This document shows positions 24,156-32,880 of a stretch of DNA of 36,122 nt, piece after piece (the stretch's first letter is position 1; each line of letters opens with the position of its first letter). The stretch is from Candidatus Falkowella caecavicola. GTDB taxonomy: Bacteria; Bacillota; Clostridia; Oscillospirales; Ruminococcaceae. The stretch is from NCBI GenBank assembly GCA_904420125.1, contig CAJFUK010000025.1, positions 1-36,122 of the forward strand. The letters are read 5' to 3'. Below the pieces are notes generated by a model. That model was not told the DNA's origin and ran no database searches. It saw only the letters and a list, made by a program, of their open reading frames with translations. Both the position numbers and the translations under genes were made by a program.

Positions 24156-24942
24156 AATCCGGAATATCAGTAAAACCTTTTATCCCAAAACGGTGAACGA
24201 GCGTGTGGCGATACGGGATCTAAGCCTTTCTTTACCGGAAGGGGATTTTGTCACGGTCATCGGGGGAAACGGTGCTGGTAAATCAACGCTGTTTAACCTG
24301 ATTGCCGGCTCTTTGATGGTAGATAGCGGGCAGATCCTGCTGGATGGACAGGATATTACCTATCTGCCGGAATATAAGCGGGCATTTAAAATCGGCCGGC
24401 TGTTTCAGGATCCGCTTAAAGGTACCGCGCCATCCATGACGATTGAGGAAAACCTGTCTCTGGCTTATTTGAGAGGGCGTTCCAGGGGACTTTCCTGGGG
24501 CCTGTCCAAGAAAAATGAGGCATTTTTTAAAGAGATTTTGTCTACACTGGATTTGGGACTGGAAAATCGTCTGAAATCCAAAGTGGGTCTTCTTTCGGGT
24601 GGGCAAAGGCAGGCGATCACGCTTTTAATGGCAACGATTGCAACGCCTAAACTGCTGCTTCTGGATGAGCATACAGCGGCGCTGGATCCTGGTACGGCGG
24701 ATAAGGTGCTGAATCTGACCAAACGGATTGTCGCAGAAAATAAAATAACGACCATTATGATTACGCACAACATTACGTCGGCCCTGGAATGCGGAAACCG
24801 CACAATCATGATGGAAGACGGGAATATTATTCTGGACCTTGCCGGAGAAGAACGAAAAAATAAAACCGTGGAGGATATCCTGACATTGTTCCGGGAGAAG
24901 AGCAAAAAAGAATTTGACAATGACAGAATGATTTTGGGCTGA
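24142..24942 (+). CDS. ABC transporter ATP-binding protein (TrpZ-like)
   Basis: A 266-aa ATPase with Walker A GGNGAGKST (41-49), Q-loop LFQDPLKGTAP, signature LLSGGQRQAITLLMAT, Walker B LLLDEHTAALDP and H-loop ITHN. The DEHTAALDP form, with His in place of Pro, is usual for the ATPases that pair with this permease and lipoprotein class. The ATG at 24142 lies 14 nt inside the permease gene; GTG 24148 is an in-frame alternative. It is the last gene of the three-gene importer and no clear terminator follows. Confidence 0.88.
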   Translation: MTVLEIRNISKTFYPKTVNERVAIRDLSLSLPEGDFVTVIGGNGAGKSTLFNLIAGSLMVDSGQILLDGQDITYLPEYKRAFKIGRLFQDPLKGTAPSMTIEENLSLAYLRGRSRGLSWGLSKKNEAFFKEILSTLDLGLENRLKSKVGLLSGGQRQAITLLMATIATPKLLLLDEHTAALDPGTADKVLNLTKRIVAENKITTIMITHNITSALECGNRTIMMEDGNIILDLAGEERKNKTVEDILTLFREKSKKEFDNDRMILG

Positions 24943-25099
24943 TTGGCTCACACAGTTTTTTACAAAAATCAGAAAAGTAAGGCCAGAGAATCATAAGAAC
25001 GGTTCAACAGGCCGAAGGATCAAAACAGAGATGGAAAGAAGGGTCTTTCTTACAGTCTGTTTTTTAAAGTGGATGGATACAGGATGTGGGGAGAATACG

Positions 25100-25951
25100 A
25101 TGCAGTTGACATTTACTAAGATGCAGGGCGCGGGAAATGATTATATTTATATAGACTGTACCAAAGAGCTGTTGGAAAATCCGGAACAGGCGGCTGTCAC
25201 ATGGAGTGACCGGCATTTTGGGATCGGTGGGGACGGATTGGTTCTGATCTGTCCGAGCACATCCGCTGATTTTCGGATGCGGATGTTTAATGCAGACGGC
25301 AGTGAAGGCAATATGTGCGGCAATGCGATTCGGTGTGTCGGAAAATATGTATATGACCGTGGACTGACCCATCAGACGCGAATCTCCATTGAAACCAAAA
25401 GCGGCATTAAATATCTGGAGATGACTCCGGAGAACGGGAAAATACGCTGGGTGTCTGTAGATATGGGGCAGGCGATTTTAGATCCCACAGAGATTCCGGT
25501 ATGCCTGCCCGGAGATCGGATTGTCAACCGACCGGCAGATTTTGGAGGACGCTCTTATCGGATTACCTGCGTTTCCATGGGCAATCCTCATTGCGTTACC
25601 TTTGTTGAAGAGGATGTGCGCACGATTCCTCTGGCGGAAATCGGTCCGCTCTTTGAACATTCCCCGCTCTTTCCGCAACGGGTTAATACAGAATTTGTGC
25701 GCGTGCTGGGACCGGCAGAGATTGAGATGCGCGTATGGGAGCGGGGCAGTGGAGAAACGCTTGCCTGCGGGACTGGCGCCTGCGCCAGCCTGGTTGCTGC
25801 GGTGCTAAATGGATTCTGCCCGCGGGATCGGGAGGTTACGGTTCATCTGCTGGGCGGCGATTTGCTGATTACCTGGCTGGAGGACGGAAGCGTACGGATG
25901 CGGGGACCGGCAGAAGAAGTGTTTACCGGAACCGTGATCTGGGAAGGGTAA
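25100..25951 (+). CDS. dapF: Diaminopimelate epimerase
   Basis: Interconverts LL- and meso-diaminopimelate for lysine and peptidoglycan synthesis. The two catalytic cysteines are present, C73 in NMCGNAIRC and C223 in LACGTGACAS, together with GIGGDG (41-46) and FNADGSEGN. The 283-aa length is normal. The start is ATG 25100 with GGGGAGA 6 nt upstream; an open extension to ATG 25031 lacks homology. It is apparently a single gene between the importer operon and a terminator, with no other dap genes beside it. Confidence 0.96.
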   Translation: MQLTFTKMQGAGNDYIYIDCTKELLENPEQAAVTWSDRHFGIGGDGLVLICPSTSADFRMRMFNADGSEGNMCGNAIRCVGKYVYDRGLTHQTRISIETKSGIKYLEMTPENGKIRWVSVDMGQAILDPTEIPVCLPGDRIVNRPADFGGRSYRITCVSMGNPHCVTFVEEDVRTIPLAEIGPLFEHSPLFPQRVNTEFVRVLGPAEIEMRVWERGSGETLACGTGACASLVAAVLNGFCPRDREVTVHLLGGDLLITWLEDGSVRMRGPAEEVFTGTVIWEG

Positions 25952-25989
25952 CGTCAGCTGTCGGCAGGCGGCCTTGGATAGCGGGCAGC

Positions 25990-26028
25990 AGGGTATATGT
26001 CCCCGGGGGATATATACCTTTTGTTTTT
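25990..26028 (+). terminator. Intrinsic terminator after dapF
   Basis: GGTATATGTCC (25992-26002) pairs with GGATATATACC (26008-26018), including one G-U pair, around the loop CCGGG, followed by TTTTGTTTTTT. It starts 40 nt after the stop. Confidence 0.88.
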
Positions 26029-26126
26029 TCATCAGCAGATATGAAAACAGATTCAGCCAGATTCAGCCAGGTACAGCGCCTGCTTTGACCGTAATGGCTG
26101 GGTCGTTTGTGGCGGGAGGCAAGAAG

Positions 26127-26867
26127 ATGAAACAGAATGCATACGATCAGGATATATTTTTTGAAAAGTACAGTCAAATGGAACGTTCTGTTAAGGGACT
26201 GGAAGGGGCCGGTGAATGGCATGCACTCAAAAAAATGTTGCCGGATTTTACGGGAAAACGAGTGCTGGATTTAGGATGTGGTTTTGGGTGGCACTGTCGA
26301 TACGCGGCGGAGCACGGCGCCAAAGAGGTCATTGGCCTGGATCCGTCCCAAAAGATGCTGGAACGGGCTGCAAAATGCAACGCGGCACCCGTAATCCGGT
26401 ATATCCAGACGATGATGGAAGAATATACCTATCCCAAACAGGCCTTTGATATCGTGATCAGTTCCCTGGCGCTGCATTACGTGGAGTCGTTTGACGAGAT
26501 TTGTCAGAAGGTTGCGGGCACACTGACACGGGGCGGTATCTTTGTTTTTTCGGTGGAGCATCCTGTTTTTACCGCACAAGGACCGCAGCAATGGCTCTAT
26601 GATCCGGACGGCCGTATTTGCTGCTGGCCGGTAGACCGCTACTTTGATGAGGGGGAGCGGGAAGCCATATTTCTGGGAGAACCTATCCGAAAATATCACA
26701 GGACGCTGACGACCTATTGGAACGGATTGGTACAAAATGGATTGACGGTCACAGATATTGTAGAACCGGAACCGCCGTCAGAGATGTTATCCATCCCAGG
26801 TATGGCCGATGAACTGCGCCGTCCGATGATGCTGTTGATTTCTGCCTGCAAAATGCAGGAAATATAA
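26127..26867 (+). CDS. Class I SAM-dependent methyltransferase
   Basis: A 246-aa Rossmann-fold methyltransferase of the Methyltransf_11 type. Motif I is VLDLGCGFGWH (46-56), motif II IGLDPSQKML, and motif IV SLALHYVESFDEI. The C-terminal half (SVEHPVFTAQGPQQW, then YHRTLTTYWNGLVQNG) is common in small-molecule methyltransferases of Firmicutes with unassigned substrates. The start is ATG 26127 with CGGGAGG about 8 nt upstream. The terminator of dapF separates it from that gene. No promoter was clearly recognised, and the substrate cannot be inferred. Confidence 0.85.
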   Translation: MKQNAYDQDIFFEKYSQMERSVKGLEGAGEWHALKKMLPDFTGKRVLDLGCGFGWHCRYAAEHGAKEVIGLDPSQKMLERAAKCNAAPVIRYIQTMMEEYTYPKQAFDIVISSLALHYVESFDEICQKVAGTLTRGGIFVFSVEHPVFTAQGPQQWLYDPDGRICCWPVDRYFDEGEREAIFLGEPIRKYHRTLTTYWNGLVQNGLTVTDIVEPEPPSEMLSIPGMADELRRPMMLLISACKMQEI

Positions 26868-26930
26868 GACCGTGTGATTCAGAAATCAGCGATATTACGT
26901 TTTTTAAACCAATTTTTCGCTGGAAGGCTA

Positions 26931-26959
26931 TTGTATAAAAATGCGGAAAATGCTATACT
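26931..26959 (+). promoter_or_regulatory. Promoter of gltX-glnS
   Basis: TTGTAT (26931-26936) and TATACT (26954-26959) with 17-nt spacing. The leader is about 60 nt, too short for a T-box. Confidence 0.7.
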
Positions 26960-27023
26960 ATAGGGAACACAGAATGGTTTGCCGGCCGTGGGCCGGAAAC
27001 GGCGCAGCAAAGGAGCGTTTGAT

Positions 27024-28685
27024 TTGGAAAATTACGATAAACTTGCAGACCTTATATTCGGCGACATTGACCGGACGCCGGCAGATTACGAGGCAATCTA
27101 TCCGGAGCGCAATTTGAAGGAAGGCGCACGGGTCACTCGGATTGCGCCGAGTCCGACTGGATATCTGCATCTGGGCGTATTGTTTTCCGCACTTGTGGAC
27201 GAGCGGATTGCACATGGTTCGGACGGCGTATTTTATGTCCGGATCGAAGACACGGATAAAAAGCGGGAAGTGGAAGGCGGTTTGGCGGATATTATCCAAG
27301 GATTCGTTAATTTTGGACTGAAAATTGACGAAGGTTTTACTGCGCCAGACCGGCAGGAAGGACTCTATGGTTCCTACCAGCAGAGTCAGCGCAGGGACAT
27401 CTACCGGTGTTATGTGAAAGATCTGATGAAAAAGGGACTGGCATATCCCTGTTTCTGTACGGCAGAAGAGCTTGCAGCCGTTCGTGAAGAACAGGATGCC
27501 CAGAAACTGCGTACAGGATATTATGGAAAATGGGCCAAATGCCGGGATATTTCCTATGCGGAAGCGAAAGAAAAAATAGAAGCTGGACAGCCCTTTGTTG
27601 TCCGGCTCAAATCACCTGGCAGTGAGAACAACCGGATTGTTTTTGACGATATGATTAAAGGCAAAATTGAGATGCCGGAAAATGATCAGGATATCGTTCT
27701 TTTGAAAACCGACGGGATCCCTACTTATCACTTTGCCCATGCTGTAGACGATCATTTGATGCGGACAACTCATGTGATCCGCGGAGACGAATGGATTGCG
27801 TCAACACCGATCCATTTGCAGCTTTTTAAACTTTTGGGTTTTAAAGTCCCGAAATATGCGCATATTTCTCCCATCATGAAAGAAGAAAACGGTGGGAAAA
27901 GAAAACTCTCTAAAAGAAAGGATCCGGAGGCTGCGGTTCATTATTATGCTGAACAGGGATATCCGGCGGACAGCGTGATTGAATATCTGCTGACGCTGAT
28001 GAATTCGGATTTTGAAGACTGGCGCCGCATGAATCTTGATGCACCCAATACGGCATTTAAAGTCAACTTTAAGAAGATGAGTGTTTCCGGCGCGTTGTTT
28101 GACCTTGTAAAACTCAATGATGTCAGCAAAAACACCATTTCCCGGATGCCGGCAGAGACAGTATGCGCGCAGCTTTTAAAATGGGCGGAGGAATATGATC
28201 CGGCGTTTTATGCGCTGCTGCAACGGGATCCGGCGTATACCCAGGCTGTCTTTTCGATTGACCGCGGCGGGAAAAAGCCGCGTAAGGATATTGCGAAATG
28301 GAGCGACGCCAAAGAGTATGCCGCTTATTTCTATGATGAGCTGTTTGTCAACACTTATGCACTGCCGGAAAACATCTGCCCTGCGGATGCGGCGGCGGCT
28401 ATGGAAGCCTATATCCCGCTGTATAGTGAGCAGGATGATCAGAACGAATGGTTTGAAAAGTTAAAACAGGTGAGCCCGCAGATTGGCTATGCCTCGGAAG
28501 TCAAAGCCTATAAAGCGGATCCATCTGCGTATAAGGGACATGTCGGCGATATTGGCACCATGGTGCGGGTGGCGATTACCGGGCGGACCAACAGTCCGGA
28601 TCTTTGCGAAATCATGAAAGTGCTTGGAAAAGAAAGATCCGTCGCACGGTTGCAGAAAGCGGCAGAAATTTGGAAAAACCAATAG
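27024..28685 (+). CDS. gltX: Glutamate--tRNA ligase (long clostridial form)
   Basis: Charges tRNA-Glu in the cytoplasm. The class I signature is PSPTGYLHLG (42-51), with YVRIEDTD and the KMSKS-equivalent KLSKRKDPEA. The 553-aa length matches the longer GltX type of Clostridia, which has about 35 extra residues before the HIGH region. The start is TTG 27024, because AAAGGAG lies 8 nt upstream and the family begins near MENYDKLADLIF; the open frame to 26979 has no SD. It is followed after 45 nt by glnS. Confidence 0.93.
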   Translation: MENYDKLADLIFGDIDRTPADYEAIYPERNLKEGARVTRIAPSPTGYLHLGVLFSALVDERIAHGSDGVFYVRIEDTDKKREVEGGLADIIQGFVNFGLKIDEGFTAPDRQEGLYGSYQQSQRRDIYRCYVKDLMKKGLAYPCFCTAEELAAVREEQDAQKLRTGYYGKWAKCRDISYAEAKEKIEAGQPFVVRLKSPGSENNRIVFDDMIKGKIEMPENDQDIVLLKTDGIPTYHFAHAVDDHLMRTTHVIRGDEWIASTPIHLQLFKLLGFKVPKYAHISPIMKEENGGKRKLSKRKDPEAAVHYYAEQGYPADSVIEYLLTLMNSDFEDWRRMNLDAPNTAFKVNFKKMSVSGALFDLVKLNDVSKNTISRMPAETVCAQLLKWAEEYDPAFYALLQRDPAYTQAVFSIDRGGKKPRKDIAKWSDAKEYAAYFYDELFVNTYALPENICPADAAAAMEAYIPLYSEQDDQNEWFEKLKQVSPQIGYASEVKAYKADPSAYKGHVGDIGTMVRVAITGRTNSPDLCEIMKVLGKERSVARLQKAAEIWKNQ

Positions 28686-28730
28686 GTCCTGATATAATTT
28701 TGATCAAAATGATAAAACGGAGTGAATTAA

Positions 28731-30422
28731 ATGGAAGAGATGAATAAGGTTCTGCCAGACGATACAGTGAAAGAAGCCGGGAATTTTATCCATGAACTGA
28801 TTGATAAAGATTTAGCAGAGGGTGTTTATGACCGGGTGCAGACCCGTTTTCCTCCGGAGCCCAATGGGTATCTGCATATCGGACATGTGAAAGCGATCTG
28901 CATTGATTTTGGGACCGCGGAAAAATATGGAGGTACCTGTAATTTGCGGTTGGATGATACAAATCCAACGAAGGAAGATGTTGAATATGTGGATGCGATC
29001 AAGGAAGATATTCAGTGGCTTGGGTTCAACTGGGATCATGTCTATTTTGCATCCGATTATTTTGACTTTATCTATGAATGCGCCATTCGGCTCATTCAGA
29101 TGGGAAAGGCCTATGTTTGTGACCTGACTGCGGAAGAAATGCGGGAATACCGGGGCACGTTGACGCAGCCGGGGAGGGAAAGTCCTTACAGAAACCGTTC
29201 TGTAGAAGAAAATCTGGATCTTTTTAAACGAATGACGGCTGGGGAATTTGAAAATGGCGCGCGTGTTCTCCGCGCTAAAATTGATATGGCTTCCCCCAAT
29301 ATGAATATGCGGGATCCGATTATTTACCGCATATTAAAGGCCAGCCACCATCGCACCGGAGACAAGTGGTGCGTTTATCCGATGTATGACTTTGCACACC
29401 CCCTTTCCGATACCTATGAAAAAGTTACCCATTCTTTATGTACGCTTGAATTTGAAGACCACCGTCCGTTATATGATTGGTTTTTGAAAGAACTGGGGTT
29501 TGAAAATCCTTCCAGACAGATTGAATTTGCAAGAATGAATGTCAACTATACCCTGACCAGTAAACGCCGCTGTTTAAAGTTGGTCAATGAAAAGCTGGTC
29601 TCCGGATGGGATGATCCGCGGATGGCAACGATCTGCGGGATGCGCCGCCGTGGGTATCCGGCAGCGGCTCTGCGCGATTTCTGCGAAAAAATCGGGGTGT
29701 CGAAAGCTTACAGTGTTGTGGATTATGCCATGCTGGAGGCTTGTGTCCGGGATAATCTGAATTGGAACGCGGAGCGGGCTATGGCAGTTCTACGGCCCTT
29801 GCGGGTTGTGATCGATAATTATCCGGAGGGACAGACTGAAGAAATCGAAGTGGAAGTCAATCCCAATCAGCCGGAAAAGGGAAAACGGAAAACGGTTTTT
29901 TCCCGTGAGCTTTATATTGAGCAGGACGATTTTATGATAGAACCGGTCAAAGGTTATTTCCGCCTGTCTCCGGGTCGGGAAGTCCGTTTGAAAGGTGCTT
30001 ATTTTGTAACCTGTACTTCCTGGGAAACTGACGCAGACGGTCATGTGACAGCTGTTCACTGCACCTATGATCCGGAGACCAAAGGGGGCAATGCGCCGGA
30101 CGGCCGGAAGGTGAAGGGAACCATTCATTGGGTAAGCGCAGAAAATGCGGTGGACGCAGAAGTCCGTTTATATGACCGGCTGTTTACAGTGGAGAATCCT
30201 TCGGAAGGCGAGGGACAGGCCTTCTATGATCATTTGAATCCAGATTCTCTGGTGATACTCAACGGTTGTAAAATTGAACCTGATGTGGCGGCAGCACCAG
30301 TAGGAACAACCTTTCAGTTTATGCGGCAGGGGTATTTCTGCATTGATTCGGATACAGTTCCGGGGCATGTAGTGATTAACCGTACTGTTGCGCTGAAAGA
30401 TTCCTGGGCTAAAAAACAATAG
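28731..30422 (+). CDS. glnS: Glutamine--tRNA ligase
   Basis: Charges tRNA-Gln directly. At 563 aa it carries [17 protein letters not shown] (HIGH motif), [35 protein letters not shown] and a KMSKS-equivalent TLTSKRR, followed by the two C-terminal beta-barrel domains of bacterial GlnRS. The start ATG 28731 has CGGAG upstream. Many Firmicutes lack GlnRS and make Gln-tRNA by amidation with GatCAB, so its place behind gltX is notable: the two enzymes for Glu and Gln charging sit in one unit. Confidence 0.95.
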   Translation: MEEMNKVLPDDTVKEAGNFIHELIDKDLAEGVYDRVQTRFPPEPNGYLHIGHVKAICIDFGTAEKYGGTCNLRLDDTNPTKEDVEYVDAIKEDIQWLGFNWDHVYFASDYFDFIYECAIRLIQMGKAYVCDLTAEEMREYRGTLTQPGRESPYRNRSVEENLDLFKRMTAGEFENGARVLRAKIDMASPNMNMRDPIIYRILKASHHRTGDKWCVYPMYDFAHPLSDTYEKVTHSLCTLEFEDHRPLYDWFLKELGFENPSRQIEFARMNVNYTLTSKRRCLKLVNEKLVSGWDDPRMATICGMRRRGYPAAALRDFCEKIGVSKAYSVVDYAMLEACVRDNLNWNAERAMAVLRPLRVVIDNYPEGQTEEIEVEVNPNQPEKGKRKTVFSRELYIEQDDFMIEPVKGYFRLSPGREVRLKGAYFVTCTSWETDADGHVTAVHCTYDPETKGGNAPDGRKVKGTIHWVSAENAVDAEVRLYDRLFTVENPSEGEGQAFYDHLNPDSLVILNGCKIEPDVAAAPVGTTFQFMRQGYFCIDSDTVPGHVVINRTVALKDSWAKKQ

Positions 30423-30433
30423 ATTGCAGGAAG

Positions 30434-30476
30434 CAGTCCATATATCCCAGCACAGGGTATATGGACTGTATACAGT
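30434..30476 (+). promoter_or_regulatory. Stem-loop and 12-bp palindrome between glnS and apbE
   Basis: 30434-30448 pairs with 30455-30468 (14 bp, one bulge, loop AGCACA). Overlapping its right foot is ACTGTATACAGT (30465-30476), a perfect palindrome ending just before the apbE Shine-Dalgarno AGAGGA. No T tail is present, so it is not a standard terminator. It may control apbE expression or be an operator; no data support either. Confidence 0.5.
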
Positions 30477-30489
30477 AGAGGATAATCCA

Positions 30490-31572
30490 ATGCGAAACAG
30501 GAAAAGGAATGTTTTGGGATGGCTGACTGGATGGCTTGTACCCCTGGTCCTTTTTACCGGGTGTACCGGCGGCGGAACAGCGGAAAAGTACAGCACCCAT
30601 TTTTATGGCGTGTTTGATACGGTAGTCGAAATTCAGGCTTATGCAGAAAATCAGGAAAGCTTTCAGCGGTTTGCAGAGTCTGTTGAGACGAGAATGCGAG
30701 AACTGCATCAGCTGTTTGATATTTATCACACGTATGACGGAATGAATAACCTGAAAACGGTCAACGATCAGGCAGGGAAAAAACCAGTCCAGGTGGCGGA
30801 AGAAGCCATTGACCTGTTGTCTTTATACAGCGAATGGTATACGAAAACAGGGGGCGCGGTCGATCCTACTTTAGGACCGTTGCTGGCTGTTTGGCATGAC
30901 TATCGGGAAGCCTATCAATCGGATCCGTCCCAGGGACGGGTTCCTTCTGAGGAAGAGCTGGAAGCGGCAGCGCAGCTTTGCGTGTTTTCTGGTTTGGAGA
31001 TTGATCCGGAAGCTTCCACCCTGTACTTAAAACATCCAGGTATGCGTCTGGATGTGGGGGCTGCGGCAAAAGGATATGCGGCCCAGCTGGCTGCAGAAGA
31101 AAGCAGCAAGGAGGGCGTGTTTTCCTATCTGATCAGCGCGGGGGGGAATATTATTGCATCCGGTGCGCCGTGTGATGGCCGCCGCTCTAAATGGGCGGTC
31201 GGCATTCAACAGCCGTTTGCGGAAACGGCCGGACAGTATGCCGATGTTCTGTATGTTACGGATTGTGCGGTGGTCACGTCCGGAGATTATCAGCGGTATT
31301 ATGTAGCGGATGGGAAAATATATGGGCATATTATTGATCCGACGACCCGCATGCCGGCAGAAGAATATCATTCCGTGACGATTTTGGGAGAATATTCGGG
31401 AATCTCTGATCTGCTTTCTACGGCGGCTTTTATTTTGCCGTATCCCGAAAGCAGGCGGCTGGTGGAGGAAAATGGAGCCGACGCAATCTGGATTTTTTCG
31501 GATGGCAGGATAGAGGCAACCGAAGGAGCTGTACAGGTGATGCGGGATCTGGGCGGCGCGACTGCGGAGTAG
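30490..31572 (+). CDS. apbE: FAD:protein FMN transferase (ApbE family lipoprotein)
   Basis: Transfers FMN from FAD onto threonine of target flavoproteins outside the membrane. The 360-aa product has a signal peptide with a perfect lipobox LFTGC (Cys25). Family motifs are FYGVFDTVVEI at the N-terminus of the domain, VDPTLGPLLAVW, LDVGAAAKGYAA, ISAGGNIIASG and the C-terminal GHIIDPTTRMPAE and ISDLLSTAAFIL (Mg2+/FAD site). ATG 30490 has AGAGGA 7 nt upstream; the open frame before it (to 30424) overlaps the stem-loop and is not coding. No Rnf, Nqr or flavin-reductase target gene is in the window. Confidence 0.93.
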   Translation: MRNRKRNVLGWLTGWLVPLVLFTGCTGGGTAEKYSTHFYGVFDTVVEIQAYAENQESFQRFAESVETRMRELHQLFDIYHTYDGMNNLKTVNDQAGKKPVQVAEEAIDLLSLYSEWYTKTGGAVDPTLGPLLAVWHDYREAYQSDPSQGRVPSEEELEAAAQLCVFSGLEIDPEASTLYLKHPGMRLDVGAAAKGYAAQLAAEESSKEGVFSYLISAGGNIIASGAPCDGRRSKWAVGIQQPFAETAGQYADVLYVTDCAVVTSGDYQRYYVADGKIYGHIIDPTTRMPAEEYHSVTILGEYSGISDLLSTAAFILPYPESRRLVEENGADAIWIFSDGRIEATEGAVQVMRDLGGATAE

Positions 31573-31615
31573 AAGAAAAAAGAAAGCGACCGGCTTATGC
31601 TGAGATGTAGTAACT

Positions 31616-31675
31616 GGTAAAGCAGCAGGATGGCGTTGCAACCTTTTGGTTGCAACGCCATCCTGCTGCTTTACC
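31616..31675. repeat. 28-bp perfect inverted repeat downstream of apbE
   Basis: Arms 31616-31643 and 31648-31675 are complementary over all 28 bp around the loop TTTT. The stem is GC-rich for most of its length and has no T tail on either side, so it is not a typical intrinsic terminator. It lies 43 nt after the apbE stop. Confidence 0.9.
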
Positions 31676-32146
31676 GCTTTGTTCGGTACTGCTTATTCAG
31701 TAGGGCTTCAAGATTTCCTGACAGATCCATCAGGCTTCGGTAACCATCGCTGTTCAGGAGCCAAAGGCCGGCCGTTTAGATATCCCACATTCTTAAAATT
31801 ATAGAAGTTTCGGGAAATTTGCCGGCAAGCTCCCTCAGTCAATCGAAGGTCATGTTTCCTGGAAAATTCCATTCTTATCCTCTTTTGGAATGTTTGCAGG
31901 GAGCGACGGTGATTCCCGCATGGGATTTTACCATCATTGCCATTTTCATGATCGCATTTGAAAGTGGGGATTCATACCTGCCTGCTAAAAGATTATAACT
32001 GCTTTTCCAATACAGGATATCGCTTCAGAAAACCCTGAATTCATCCAAAGGATAGAAATTCTGCTCTTTTCGTTCCAATCTCATGATTTGTCCGATATGA
32101 CCACCATATTTGGTTATATGACGCGGTTTATAGCAAAGGATTTCTG
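31676..32146. other. Gap without a recognised gene; short opposing open frames, possibly remnants
   Basis: About 470 nt without a convincing gene. On the minus strand a 54-codon frame runs from ATG 31872 to TGA 31708, with about 33 further open codons before the ATG. It has a protein-like composition (RNFYNFKNVGYLNGRPLAPE). On the plus strand a 48-codon frame runs from ATG 31852 to TAA 31998 and overlaps it. Neither has a clear SD or a recognised family. It may be decayed coding DNA left beside the yitT-like gene. Confidence 0.35.
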
Positions 32147-32803
32147 TCAGTTGTTTTTGAATTCTGCTGTTCTTCGGAACTTCAGATTTTGTATACGATC
32201 AATCAGGAAAGAGGAAATTGTAACTGTGATCACTGAAAACACAATACGGGAAAAAGGGATATAGGTTAGGGAAAGTCCCAGTACCAAAAAATCAGTAAAA
32301 AGATAAGCACGGGACAAACGCCAGTGAGTTAGACGGGAAATGGTAAGCGCCAGCGCATCATCTCCGCCGCTTGAGCCTCCCTGTCGTACAATCATCCCAA
32401 CGCCAATTCCGACAAAAACACCACCGCTAACGGCGGCCAATAAAGGATAAGCAGATAGATCCGGCAACATTGGAGGAAACATTTCCCAAAACTCATAGAA
32501 TAATGAAACGCTCAAAGTTGATATGACCGATATTTTGATAAATCTGCTGCCTAAGTATTTGAAAGCGAGCAGATAGCAGGAAACATCCAATACCGCAGTA
32601 ATGACGGCAGGTGAAATGCCCAGCCAATGCTCGATCAAAAGCATCATACCAATCACTCCACCCTCGGTAATACCGGTTTGCTGATGGATATTATGGATTC
32701 CAAAAGAGCAGATTGCGGCGCCAATCATAATAAAAATAATCCTCTTCCAAGATAGTCCATTTGTAATCCTACCCATAGAAACAGAAAACCAATTTTTCGA
32801 CAT
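32147..32803 (-). CDS. YitT-like integral membrane protein (short form)
   Basis: A 218-aa membrane protein with about six hydrophobic segments and the family signature RQGGSSGGDDALAL (about residues 144-157). Full YitT proteins are about 280 aa with a C-terminal DUF2179 domain; this one ends about where the membrane part ends (FLIDRIQNLKFRRTAEFKNN), so it is the short YczE/YitT type or a shortened gene. Function of the family is unknown. GGGAGGA lies before the ATG on the minus strand. It is transcribed away from a MerR-type regulator from a promoter with a 19-bp spacer, so it is the likely target of that regulator. Confidence 0.82.
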   Translation of the reverse strand: MSKNWFSVSMGRITNGLSWKRIIFIMIGAAICSFGIHNIHQQTGITEGGVIGMMLLIEHWLGISPAVITAVLDVSCYLLAFKYLGSRFIKISVISTLSVSLFYEFWEMFPPMLPDLSAYPLLAAVSGGVFVGIGVGMIVRQGGSSGGDDALALTISRLTHWRLSRAYLFTDFLVLGLSLTYIPFSRIVFSVITVTISSFLIDRIQNLKFRRTAEFKNN

Positions 32804-32816
32804 GAGAAATCCTCCC

Positions 32817-32871
32817 TTGTATTTTACCCCTATAGAAGGTATAATAAAGGATATAGTAACTATAGTGTCAA
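32817..32871. promoter_or_regulatory. Divergent promoters and MerR-type operator (yitT-like / merR)
   Basis: Minus strand: TTGACA (32871-32866) and TATTAT (32846-32841) are 19 bp apart, the long spacer that MerR proteins act on. TATAGT-A-ACTATA (32852-32864) is a dyad near the middle of that spacer. Plus strand: TTGTAT (32817-32822) and TATAAT (32840-32845), 17 bp apart, overlap it and would drive the regulator gene. Confidence 0.75.
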
Positions 32872-32880
32872 GGGGATAGT

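Noticed and set aside
26960-27023. T-box leader for the tRNA synthetase genes
   Set aside because: The leader is only about 60 nt, without a terminator hairpin or the conserved T-box sequence.
31616-31675. Intrinsic terminator for apbE
   Set aside because: The stem is excellent but no U run follows on either strand; kept as an inverted repeat instead.
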